From: Ruminococcus sp.
GTDB taxonomy: Bacteria > Bacillota > Clostridia > Oscillospirales > Acutalibacteraceae
Length of the DNA: 12,437 bases
Reading direction: 5' to 3'
NCBI GenBank assembly: GCA_022510985.1
Contig: JAFLSL010000010.1
Span: 1 to 12,437 of the forward strand
The translations under genes and the position numbers were made by a program. Below the pieces are notes generated by a model. That model did not search any database, was not told the origin of the DNA, and was given only the letters and a program-made list of their open reading frames with translations. Below are positions 6,779 to 12,437 of this stretch, one piece after another (position 1 is the first letter of the stretch; each line of letters starts with the position of its first letter).

Positions 6779-6922
6779 AAAATTTTGTATAAAACAGTCT
6801 ACAGAAAAACCTATCCTTTTTATCCAAAGTTATATAGAGGAAGCTTGGTATGGGGGATATGAATTTTAGATAGGAACGTCTACGTCTGATGAAGAAATTT
6901 AAAGATCAAAGTCTTCTTTGGA
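6779..6922 (-). repeat. Repeat copy C, 3' region of the small four-Cys gene
   Basis: Read on the minus strand it starts at the last codons of the 6899-7105 gene (GACTTTGATCTTTAA) and continues through CATCAGACGTAGACG, TTCCTATCTAAAATTC, CATATCCCCC and TAACTTTGGATAAAA (about 6833-6819) to GGATAGGTTTTTCTGTAGAC. The same blocks are present in the same order in copy A. Candidate helices are TATCC/GGATA (6821-6825 with 6855-6859) and CCTATC/GATAGG (6810-6815 with 6869-6874). The strong hairpin at 6706-6759 lies about 20 nt beyond it. It may be a structured 3' untranslated RNA of the small gene. Confidence 0.6.
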
Positions 6923-7105
6923 GAATTGCATCATTTTAGCTTCTGATTGAGGCTCTCTTAAAGTAGGATTGTAATTAAATTTTCTGCACTTTCCCCATTT
7001 AATTTCCTTGTTTTTAATACATATAAAGGTGTTCTCATTCTTCCTGAAGTTATCACAATACTCACAGTTAGGCTCAATATTGTTTCCAAAAAGTTGATTT
7101 TTCAT
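6899..7105 (-). CDS. Small four-cysteine protein, probable metal binder
   Basis: A 68-residue protein of unknown function. Cysteines 14, 17, 29 and 40 give a CxxC-x11-C-x10-C pattern suited to binding one zinc ion or an iron-sulfur cluster. The segment GKCRKFNYNPTLREP (38-52) and the acidic aromatic end SKEDFDL stand out. I recall that small proteins with a similar N-terminal CxxC, a CRKFxYxP motif and an EDF ending are widespread hypothetical proteins in Clostridia, but this is memory, not a search. It has no signal peptide or membrane helix, so it is cytoplasmic. The start ATG 7105 follows AGGGTGA with about 6-7 nt spacing, and there is a well-formed promoter at 7173-7201. Its 3' end is shared with repeat copies A and B, which suggests this gene's tail has been duplicated locally. 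Confidence 0.75.
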   Translation of the reverse strand: MKNQLFGNNIEPNCEYCDNFRKNENTFICIKNKEIKWGKCRKFNYNPTLREPQSEAKMMQFSKEDFDL

Positions 7106-7172
7106 ATTATTTCACCCTAAATCATTTTGTTATCAATTTTCTGTTTTTTTTATATCAATTTTATTTTAGATT

Positions 7173-7201
7173 ATTATAGCAAAGAATTTTGTAACTTGCA
7201 A
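7173..7201 (-). promoter_or_regulatory. Promoter of the small four-Cys gene
   Basis: Minus-strand TTGCAA (7201-7196), an exact 17-bp spacer ending in TGC, and TATAAT (7178-7173). The leader is about 60 nt. The palindromic -35 hexamer TTGCAA also lies upstream of the plus-strand -10 for pgeF, so the two divergent promoters share it. Confidence 0.75.
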
Positions 7202-7222
7202 GATAATATGATTTGGTATAAA
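7196..7222 (+). promoter_or_regulatory. Probable promoter of pgeF
   Basis: TATAAA (7217-7222) with an extended TGG directly before it, and TTGCAA (7196-7201) 15 bp upstream. The spacer is short but the extended -10 can compensate. The predicted leader is only about 12-15 nt, enough to hold the GGTGA ribosome binding site of pgeF. Confidence 0.45.
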
Positions 7223-7240
7223 ATGTATTTGGTGATATTT

Positions 7241-8074
7241 ATGAATTTTGAAAGCCAAACAATGAAACTAAATAATTCGGATTCAGTACCATTCCTGACT
7301 TATAATTCTTTAAGTGAAATAAAATTTATAAAGCATGCATTCTCAACCCGTTTAGGCGGCGTAAGCGAGGGAATTTTTTCCTCAATGAATTTAGCATTCA
7401 ACCGCGGTGATAAAAAAGAGGCTGTTGTGGAAAACTATCACAGAATATGTGATAGTGTCGGACTTGATTTTGATACACTTGTTGCATCCGCCCAGGATCA
7501 CAACACATTTGTAAGAACTGTCACAAGCGAAAACTGCGGGGTTGGTATCACAAAACCACGCGATATCCAGAGCGTTGACGCTCTAATAACTAACGAAAAA
7601 AATGTTACTTTGGTAACCTATTATGCGGATTGTACACCGCTTTTCTTTGTCGATACAAAGAAAAAAGCAATAGGCCTTGCCCACGCAGGTTGGCGTGGAA
7701 CTGTCGGAAGAATAGGGGAAAAGGTTGTTAAAGAAATGTGTAAAAAATTCGGCACAGAACCCAAAGATTTAAAATGTGCCGTAGGTCCCGCAATTTCAAA
7801 ATGCTGTTATGAGGTTGATAAATCTTGTGCTGACGAGTTTTATAAACTCGAAGATTTAGATGTCTCAAAGTTCATATTTCTAAAAAAGAATAATAAATTT
7901 ATGCTCGATCTGCTTGAAACCAACCGACAAATTTTAATAAAAGCAGGAGTAAATCCAAATAATATTACAGTATCGGATTTATGTACAAAATGCAGTAGCG
8001 ACCTTTTATGGTCGCACCGAGCAACTAACGGACAACGTGGAACAATGTCCGCATTTATGTGTATTACAGAATAG
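7241..8074 (+). CDS. pgeF: Peptidoglycan editing factor PgeF (YfiH/LACC1 family)
   Basis: A 277-residue member of the YfiH/DUF152/LACC1 family. Bacterial PgeF helps remove wrongly incorporated amino acids from peptidoglycan precursors, and family members also show purine nucleoside phosphorylase/deaminase and laccase-like activity. Visible motifs are FSTRLGGVSEG (34-44), QDH (85-87), YADCTP (128-133), LAHAGWRG (146-153), GPAISKCCYEV (182-192) and the C-terminal SHRATNGQRGTMSAF (258-272). The likely metal-binding residues H87, C131 and H148 are all present. I chose ATG 7241 because GGTGA lies 5 nt upstream and the family starts near here; an open frame extends back to TTG 7127 but crosses the promoters. 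Older annotations call this family polyphenol oxidase. The next gene begins 10 nt after its stop, so the two are probably co-transcribed, although no functional link is evident. Confidence 0.93.
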   Translation: MNFESQTMKLNNSDSVPFLTYNSLSEIKFIKHAFSTRLGGVSEGIFSSMNLAFNRGDKKEAVVENYHRICDSVGLDFDTLVASAQDHNTFVRTVTSENCGVGITKPRDIQSVDALITNEKNVTLVTYYADCTPLFFVDTKKKAIGLAHAGWRGTVGRIGEKVVKEMCKKFGTEPKDLKCAVGPAISKCCYEVDKSCADEFYKLEDLDVSKFIFLKKNNKFMLDLLETNRQILIKAGVNPNNITVSDLCTKCSSDLLWSHRATNGQRGTMSAFMCITE

Positions 8075-8084
8075 GAATTTCATA

Positions 8085-10568
8085 ATGAAAAAATTTATCT
8101 TAAGAACCGTTTCGGTATTTATAATTATGCTTTTTATTGTAAGTATTCTCACGCTTTCGGTTTCCTCGGCGGTAACCTATACCAATTCCAAAGGTACAAT
8201 CAAGGTTGTGTGCGGAAAATACAGTAAAAAGTTTACGGCAAAAAAATACAACAACAATTTCTCAAAGGCACTTAATGCGGCTTTGGAGATTGCACGTAAA
8301 AAATCAACAGCCCAAAAAATCGCTACCGTAACCGTGTCAAAGGGATATTATTCTCTGGATAGAACTATCAAAATCTATAGCGATACTACCCTTAAAGCCA
8401 CAAACTGTTATTTTAAGTATTACGGAAATCTGCTTCGCAACGGCTACAACAAAAAGGCATCATCAGCCTCAGGCTACAAAGGAGCTAAAAATATCACGAT
8501 TATCGGTGGTAGCTGGGACGCGGCTGTTCCTTATTCTCAGGCAGGAACTTCTAACACCCGAATTCAACATTCCACAATGCGATTTGCCCATTGTAAAAAC
8601 CTTTTAATAAAAAATTGCACCTTTAAGAATAACTATAACTGCCATGATATTGAGCTTGGCGGTGTAGATACTGCAAAAATCACAAAGTGTAATTTCTATA
8701 ATGATAAGGGAGTTAATGTTTTCAAAAACGACGGCGGAAGAGAATCCGTACAGCTTGATGTTTGTACATCAGGTGCTATGCCTGAATTCAAAAACTACGA
8801 CTATACTTCTTGCAAAAATATTACTGTAAGCTACTCAACATTTAAGAATAAATTCCGCGGAGTCGGCAGCCATCACGCTGTTTTAGGCAATACCTTTGAT
8901 AACATCAATGTTCATCATAATACATTCCAAAATATAGGCGGTATAGCAGTTTACGGAGTATATTGGACGAACTCAAAAATCTACAATAATACAATGAAAT
9001 CGGTCGGCTTAGGCGTTGATATTAAAAATATGACCACAGGAGCCGGATATAATTTCTATAATCTGAAAAATATTTCCTATGAAAAAAGCGACAAAGCCGT
9101 TAAGGATTCCAAAATTTATATTTTTGATAATACAATAAATCTCAGAAAATCAAACAATACCTACGTCAGAGCCTGCGGTGTCAGAGTTATGGGTGATTAT
9201 TATGAAAAGGATGACGCAAAAACAGGCGTAAAAGCAGGGGAGTATAAGGTTTATTCTGTTCACGTGGGAGTTAACTCAAAGGGTAACGCAAAGCCTAATA
9301 CAATCTCCGGTAATGTAGCGGTAGGAGTTCAGCTCAGTAACGCCGTAAATTCCAGCGTAAAATACAACACAATTAATCTCAACAGCTCAGTTTCAGCAAC
9401 CTCACACGGAATTGAAATTAAAGGTTGTGACAATACCTCGGTAATCTCAAATACTATTAAAAACGGTAAAATTGAGGGTGCAAGAGGAATTTATCTTACT
9501 CCGACAGGAAACGGAGGACTGACCGAGAATAATATAACCATATCCGATAATAAAGTTACGAATTTTGCTATGTCGGGAATATATGCTTACAAAGCTTATA
9601 ATTCTGTTATAGAAAATAATACGGTAAAAACCTCAGGGGATGCAGGCGTTTCAATCAGAGCCTGCGACAATGTTTCAGTTAAGAAAAATAACATTTCAGG
9701 CTCAAAAATCAGCGGTGTGTATGTTTATTCAAAAAGCACCAATACAAGCGTTGAAGAGAATATGATTACTGCAACAGATTCTACGGGAATCAGAGTCAAA
9801 CAGTCGAGTTTAACAAAGGCTGAGAGCAATATAATTTCCGACAGCGGTGAGTATGGATTTTTAATCCGCGAAAGCGTTGATACAGATATTTTAAGAAATG
9901 ATGTTACTAATTCTCAGTCCTACGGAATTCGTATAAACTACGGTTCCGATAATACAAGGATTTTTTACAATAATATCAATTCACCGAATACCGAGTGTGT
10001 TTATCTGAACGGTGCGAACGATACTACAAAGGAAATTGAAAAATCTATAACGGTAGCTCAGAATTATCTCGATTCTCCTGCCTCTACTGCAGCAGTCACA
10101 GTAGGTTATGATAATATCGCGGCATTTGTTTATTCCAATTACCGCACAGACGGCGAGGGAATTTCCTATCGTTTCAAAGGTGACGAGGACAGCAAATACA
10201 CCACAGTTTACGAGCTTCCGTCTATAGAAAATTTATCGCTCGAAAAATTCGATGACCATAATAAGCTTAGCTGGAGCACTGCTGGTGATGAAGTAAATTA
10301 CCGCGTATATCGAGAGGATGAAAACGGAGTTAATTTAATTTCAGATATCTCAGAGGTTTTCTGCATTGATAATGATTTATTTGTTCAGGACGAAACAGAG
10401 GACTTAACCGATACAAATGATTCAACTGATACAACCGAACCCTCAGATGATGAAGAAACTCCTCTCCAAAAACTAAATATCCTTTCTTATACCGTATCTC
10501 CTTATAAAGCTTTCTCAAACGTAAAATTCCTCGGAGAGCCTATTTCAATTAATTTAGAAGAAAATTAA
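8085..10568 (+). CDS. Secreted right-handed beta-helix protein with FN3-like C-terminus
   Basis: An 827-residue exported protein. The N-terminus MKKFILRTVSVFIIMLFIVS... is a signal peptide with likely cleavage after SVSSA (residue 29). Residues ~35-110 resemble the opening of pectate-lyase-3/GH28-like helices (VTVSKGYYSLDRTIKIYSDT). From there to ~690 there are many ~20-25-residue coils rich in N, S, I and V (for example NTINL..., NNISGSKISGVYVYSKS), typical of a parallel beta-helix as in polysaccharide lyases, NosD-like proteins or adhesins. No catalytic residue can be assigned, so whether it cuts or only binds glycans is open. About 713-766 plus 797-825 resemble an FN3 domain (KLSWSTAGDEVNYRVYRE, YTVSPYKAF), interrupted by an acidic T/D/E-rich stretch (~767-796). 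There is no LPXTG, dockerin or SLH motif. ATG 8085 is preceded by AGGA at 8 nt, next to the pgeF stop; 8037 would lie inside pgeF. A terminator follows. Confidence 0.88.
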   Translation: MKKFILRTVSVFIIMLFIVSILTLSVSSAVTYTNSKGTIKVVCGKYSKKFTAKKYNNNFSKALNAALEIARKKSTAQKIATVTVSKGYYSLDRTIKIYSDTTLKATNCYFKYYGNLLRNGYNKKASSASGYKGAKNITIIGGSWDAAVPYSQAGTSNTRIQHSTMRFAHCKNLLIKNCTFKNNYNCHDIELGGVDTAKITKCNFYNDKGVNVFKNDGGRESVQLDVCTSGAMPEFKNYDYTSCKNITVSYSTFKNKFRGVGSHHAVLGNTFDNINVHHNTFQNIGGIAVYGVYWTNSKIYNNTMKSVGLGVDIKNMTTGAGYNFYNLKNISYEKSDKAVKDSKIYIFDNTINLRKSNNTYVRACGVRVMGDYYEKDDAKTGVKAGEYKVYSVHVGVNSKGNAKPNTISGNVAVGVQLSNAVNSSVKYNTINLNSSVSATSHGIEIKGCDNTSVISNTIKNGKIEGARGIYLTPTGNGGLTENNITISDNKVTNFAMSGIYAYKAYNSVIENNTVKTSGDAGVSIRACDNVSVKKNNISGSKISGVYVYSKSTNTSVEENMITATDSTGIRVKQSSLTKAESNIISDSGEYGFLIRESVDTDILRNDVTNSQSYGIRINYGSDNTRIFYNNINSPNTECVYLNGANDTTKEIEKSITVAQNYLDSPASTAAVTVGYDNIAAFVYSNYRTDGEGISYRFKGDEDSKYTTVYELPSIENLSLEKFDDHNKLSWSTAGDEVNYRVYREDENGVNLISDISEVFCIDNDLFVQDETEDLTDTNDSTDTTEPSDDEETPLQKLNILSYTVSPYKAFSNVKFLGEPISINLEEN

Positions 10569-10581
10569 AATACAGAAAAAT

Positions 10582-10618
10582 AAAAAATGGTTGGATTTCC
10601 CAACCATTTTTTATTTAT
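10582..10618. terminator. Bidirectional terminator between convergent genes
   Basis: TGGTTGG (10588-10594) pairs with CCAACCA (10600-10606) around the loop ATTTC, flanked by AAAAAA (10582-10587) and TTTTTT (10607-10612), so it works in both directions. It ends the beta-helix gene on the plus strand and the pseudouridine synthase on the minus strand. The stop codon of the latter (10613-10611) lies within the right-hand T run. Confidence 0.9.
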
Positions 10619-11555
10619 TAAACCATATTTCATTTATTTTGAATTCTTTACCATTAAGGTAATTCAGCCTTCCCGCGTCACTTTTAAAGTTAAATACAAG
10701 CTTATACGCATAAAGTGCCTGATATTTTTCGCTGTTTATAAAATTCTTCTTGTTTTTGCCGTACTTACTGTCGCCGACGAGCGGATGCCCGATAAACGCC
10801 ATATGTGCTCTTATCTGATGTGTTCTGCCCGTGTGCAAATGAATTTCAGCGAGGGAAGTTTTACCGTCACTTTCAAGAATTTTATACTCGGTTTTTATGT
10901 TTTTCGAGTTTTCAACAGACTTTTTAAAAATTTTAACAGTATTTGTTCTGTTGTTCTTAACTAAAAAATCCTCTAAAATACCGCTGTCAGCTTTCGGTTT
11001 ACCGCAAAGCTTGCAAAGGTAAAATTTCTCAATCTCTCTGGTACGCATTTTCTCGTTAAGAATTCTCAGACTTTCCGCGTTTTTTGCCCCGATAACCAAA
11101 CCGCCCGTGTTTCGGTCAATTCTGTTTACAAGAGCGGGTGAGAACGATTTTTCACTTTCAGGGTTATATTCGCCTTTTTTATAAAGGTAATGCTGAACCC
11201 TCATAACAAGACTGTCAAAATGATAGCTCTTATCCTGATGAACAATAATCCCGGGTTTTTTGTCGAGTAGAATGATATTCTCGTCCTCATAAACAATATC
11301 AAGTTTGCAGGGAGCTTTAAGGAACTCATGATTTTTTTCGGGATTATCCTCAAAAAACTCGTCCTTAATATAAAGCGTCAGTACATCTCCGGCTTTAATA
11401 AAGTCGCTTTTGTCGCACTTTTTACCGTTGAGCTTAATGTATTTTGTCCTTATGTATTTGTACATTAACGATTTCGGCATTGTTTTAAAGCGTTTGCTTA
11501 AAAATTTGTCAAGCCTCTGACCGCCGTCATTTTCTTTAATTTCAATAGTTCTCAT
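10611..11555 (-). CDS. RluA-family 23S rRNA-type pseudouridine synthase with S4 domain
   Basis: A 314-residue enzyme that should convert specific uridines in RNA (in RluC/RluD relatives, 23S rRNA) to pseudouridine. Residues ~1-65 form an S4 RNA-binding domain (GGQRLDKFLSKRFKTMPKS). The catalytic domain shows the NRIDRNTGGLVI motif (144-155) with catalytic D147, and ELHL-type LHTGRTHQIRAHMAFIGHP followed by LVGDSKYG near residues 241-268, both standard for RluA/RluC/RluD. The target uridine cannot be inferred, so no symbol is given. The start ATG 11555 has no Shine-Dalgarno sequence, and a consensus -10 box ends 6 nt before it, so the mRNA is probably leaderless. A later start would remove the S4 domain. 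The gene is monocistronic, convergent with the beta-helix gene, and its stop codon lies inside the shared terminator. Confidence 0.94.
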   Translation of the reverse strand: MRTIEIKENDGGQRLDKFLSKRFKTMPKSLMYKYIRTKYIKLNGKKCDKSDFIKAGDVLTLYIKDEFFEDNPEKNHEFLKAPCKLDIVYEDENIILLDKKPGIIVHQDKSYHFDSLVMRVQHYLYKKGEYNPESEKSFSPALVNRIDRNTGGLVIGAKNAESLRILNEKMRTREIEKFYLCKLCGKPKADSGILEDFLVKNNRTNTVKIFKKSVENSKNIKTEYKILESDGKTSLAEIHLHTGRTHQIRAHMAFIGHPLVGDSKYGKNKKNFINSEKYQALYAYKLVFNFKSDAGRLNYLNGKEFKINEIWFNK

Positions 11556-11561
11556 AATTTT

Positions 11562-11590
11562 ATTATAAACTTTCTTTCTGATTTTTGCAA
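11562..11590 (-). promoter_or_regulatory. Promoter giving a probable leaderless mRNA
   Basis: Minus-strand TTGCAA (11590-11585), an exact 17-bp spacer and consensus TATAAT (11567-11562). Six bases (AAAATT) separate the -10 from the ATG at 11555, so the expected +1 coincides with the A of the start codon. The same TTGCAA-N17-TATAAT arrangement is seen at 7173-7201. Confidence 0.75.
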
Positions 11591-11688
11591 TATTTCACTT
11601 AAATTCTAAATTTTGTCTAAAAATTTTCTTAATAATTTCAATTAAATTTCCATATTATTTTTACCTGAATTTACAGCCTGAAATTGTA

Positions 11689-11717
11689 TTGACTTTAGCC
11701 TTCTTTTGCGTTAGAGT
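11689..11717 (+). promoter_or_regulatory. Promoter of the Cys-rich secreted protein gene
   Basis: TTGACT (11689-11694), a 17-bp spacer and TAGAGT (11712-11717), 5/6 and 4/6 matches to the sigma-A consensus. The leader would be short, about 18 nt, and would contain the AAAGGAGG ribosome binding site. Confidence 0.5.
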
Positions 11718-11741
11718 GAACGTCGAAAGGAGGTTTTCTAA

Positions 11742-12407
11742 ATGAAGAAAACCATATCAATCTTTTTATCTTTACTCTTTATTTTAACACTTGCAACTCC
11801 TGCTTCTGCATTATGCCTTAGCGGCAGTAATATTTTTAACTGCAGCGGCGGCAACTGCACAAGCGGAGATTTTTCTTATTGCCTTAATGGCGACGGCACA
11901 GCCTGCTTAACAGGCTACAACGGTTCTTGCCCCAATATCAAGCTTCCAAGCTCGATAAACGGTTGCAAGGTAACCTCTGTCGCAAGCTGTTTTTCCGACA
12001 GCTCAAACTGTAACCTTAACAATGTTACAATTCCAAGCTGTGTAAAATCAATCGGTTGCAACGCCTTTTCCGACTGTACTCTTAATTCAGACAAAGGCTC
12101 TTGTGCCGAGCAGTATGCAAAGTCTGATTGCACAACTAATTTTAAATCAGTTAGTTGTGGGGAAAAGTCTGAGCCTAAACTTTCCCAAAATTCTGTTTGC
12201 GTAAAAAAAGGAAAAACCTGTACAGTTTCAATTATCGGAAAGAAAAGCGGTATTAAAAATAAATGCACAAATTCATCTTGTGCAAAAATAATCTCAAAAA
12301 ATTCTTCCTCTAAATTAACCGTAAAAGGCTTAAAGAAGGGTACAACAACCTTAAAAATCAAGGTTAATAACTCAAAAACTCTTAAATTAAAGGTAAAGGT
12401 AAAATAG
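11742..12407 (+). CDS. Secreted cysteine-rich BspA-LRR / Big_2-like protein
   Basis: A 221-residue exported protein. The signal peptide MKKTISIFLSLLFILTLATP ends with ASA, with likely cleavage after residue 23. Residues ~42-125 follow the pattern of BspA-type leucine-rich repeats (GDFSYCLNGDGTACLTGYNG, INGCKVTSVASCFS, NVTIPSCVKSIGCNAFSDC). Residues ~148-221 follow an Ig-like Big_2 module (KKGKTCTVSIIGKKSGIKNK ... SKLTVKGLKKGTTTLKIKV). It is unusual in having 19 cysteines (25, 34, 39, 47, 55, 63, 75, 83, 90, 100, 106, 112, 121, 130, 139, 153, 160, 175, 180), one every 5-15 residues across both modules and none after 180. There is no LPXTG anchor and no lipobox. AAAGGAGG lies 8 nt before ATG 11742. 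BspA-LRR proteins usually mediate adhesion; the role here is unknown. Confidence 0.85.
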   Translation: MKKTISIFLSLLFILTLATPASALCLSGSNIFNCSGGNCTSGDFSYCLNGDGTACLTGYNGSCPNIKLPSSINGCKVTSVASCFSDSSNCNLNNVTIPSCVKSIGCNAFSDCTLNSDKGSCAEQYAKSDCTTNFKSVSCGEKSEPKLSQNSVCVKKGKTCTVSIIGKKSGIKNKCTNSSCAKIISKNSSSKLTVKGLKKGTTTLKIKVNNSKTLKLKVKVK

Positions 12408-12437
12408 TAATTAAAATCTTAAACGGGCTGTTCACTG
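12408..12437 (+). other. Start of downstream spacer, possible left arm of a terminator
   Basis: A second in-frame-adjacent TAA follows the TAG stop. CGGGCTGTTC (12424-12433) looks like the left half of a GC-rich stem following an A/T-rich stretch, but the window ends before any right arm. Only a guess. Confidence 0.2.

Noticed and set aside
5738..6922. CRISPR array or classical insertion sequence in the repeat region
   Set aside because: The repeats are long, diverged, few and differently oriented without regular spacers; no transposase gene is present.
7127..7240. Longer N-terminus for PgeF from TTG 7127
   Set aside because: It would add 38 hydrophobic residues not found in the family and would run through the divergent promoters; ATG 7241 has a GGTGA ribosome binding site.
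8037..8084. Earlier start of the beta-helix protein inside pgeF
   Set aside because: It would place 16 non-hydrophobic residues before a complete signal peptide; ATG 8085 has an AGGA site and yields a normal signal sequence.
8085..10568. Beta-helix protein as a definite pectate lyase or polygalacturonase
   Set aside because: The fold is visible but no catalytic residues of those families could be identified, so only the fold is claimed.
10587..10964. 125-codon plus-strand open frame opposite the pseudouridine synthase
   Set aside because: It starts inside the terminator hairpin and lies antisense to a well-conserved catalytic domain.
11915..12361. 148-codon minus-strand open frame within the Cys-rich gene
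   Set aside because: It is the antisense shadow of a gene with a signal peptide, ribosome binding site and recognisable repeats; no start signal or protein motif of its own.

Overview
The window looks like chromosomal DNA from a low-GC, anaerobic Firmicute of the class Clostridia, probably a Ruminococcaceae/Oscillospiraceae-type gut bacterium. The evidence is AT-rich DNA with AT-rich intergenic regions, Bacillus/Clostridium-style promoters (TTGNNN-N17-TATAAT, often with an extended TGN -10), AGGAGG-like ribosome binding sites, and secreted proteins of the BspA-LRR/Big_2 and beta-helix types common in this group. The genus is inference.

Layout. (1) 1-2937, minus strand: a YczE/YitT-like membrane protein, then aconitase, then the start of NADP-isocitrate dehydrogenase. 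Aconitase and icd overlap by one base (TAATG) and form the citrate-to-2-oxoglutarate branch that fermentative Clostridia use for glutamate synthesis. (2) 2988-5755, plus strand: a strong promoter, the ribosome-associated GTPase typA, and a DEDDh exonuclease with a C-terminal zinc ribbon, 4 nt apart. (3) 5738-7105: a compact accessory-looking island. It holds three diverged copies (A, B, C) of a roughly 100-150 bp structured repeat, two hairpins at the repeat ends, a two-gene cassette (71-residue helical protein plus 97-residue sigma-region-4-like protein) and a small four-cysteine protein. The cassette promoter carries two GAACAAAT(G/T)TTC boxes exactly 30 bp apart; one is a perfect match to the Gram-positive LexA box. 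(4) 7196-10568, plus strand: pgeF followed closely by a large secreted beta-helix protein, ended by a bidirectional terminator. (5) 10611-11555, minus strand: an RluA-family pseudouridine synthase whose promoter predicts a leaderless mRNA. (6) 11689-12407, plus strand: a secreted BspA-LRR/Big_2 protein with 19 cysteines.

How the genes fit together. Most of the window is housekeeping (acn-icd, typA, pgeF, pseudouridine synthase) with two surface/secreted proteins. The part least explained by known biology is 5738-7105. Copies B and C of the repeat are direct repeats flanking the sigma-like cassette, while copies A and B are inverted around a shared hairpin. The repeat starts at the 3' end of a coding sequence: at the last codons of the small four-Cys gene in copy C, and at the end of the exonuclease gene in copy A. 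This suggests a duplicated or mobile cassette with a structured 3' RNA. That reading is inference from hand alignment.
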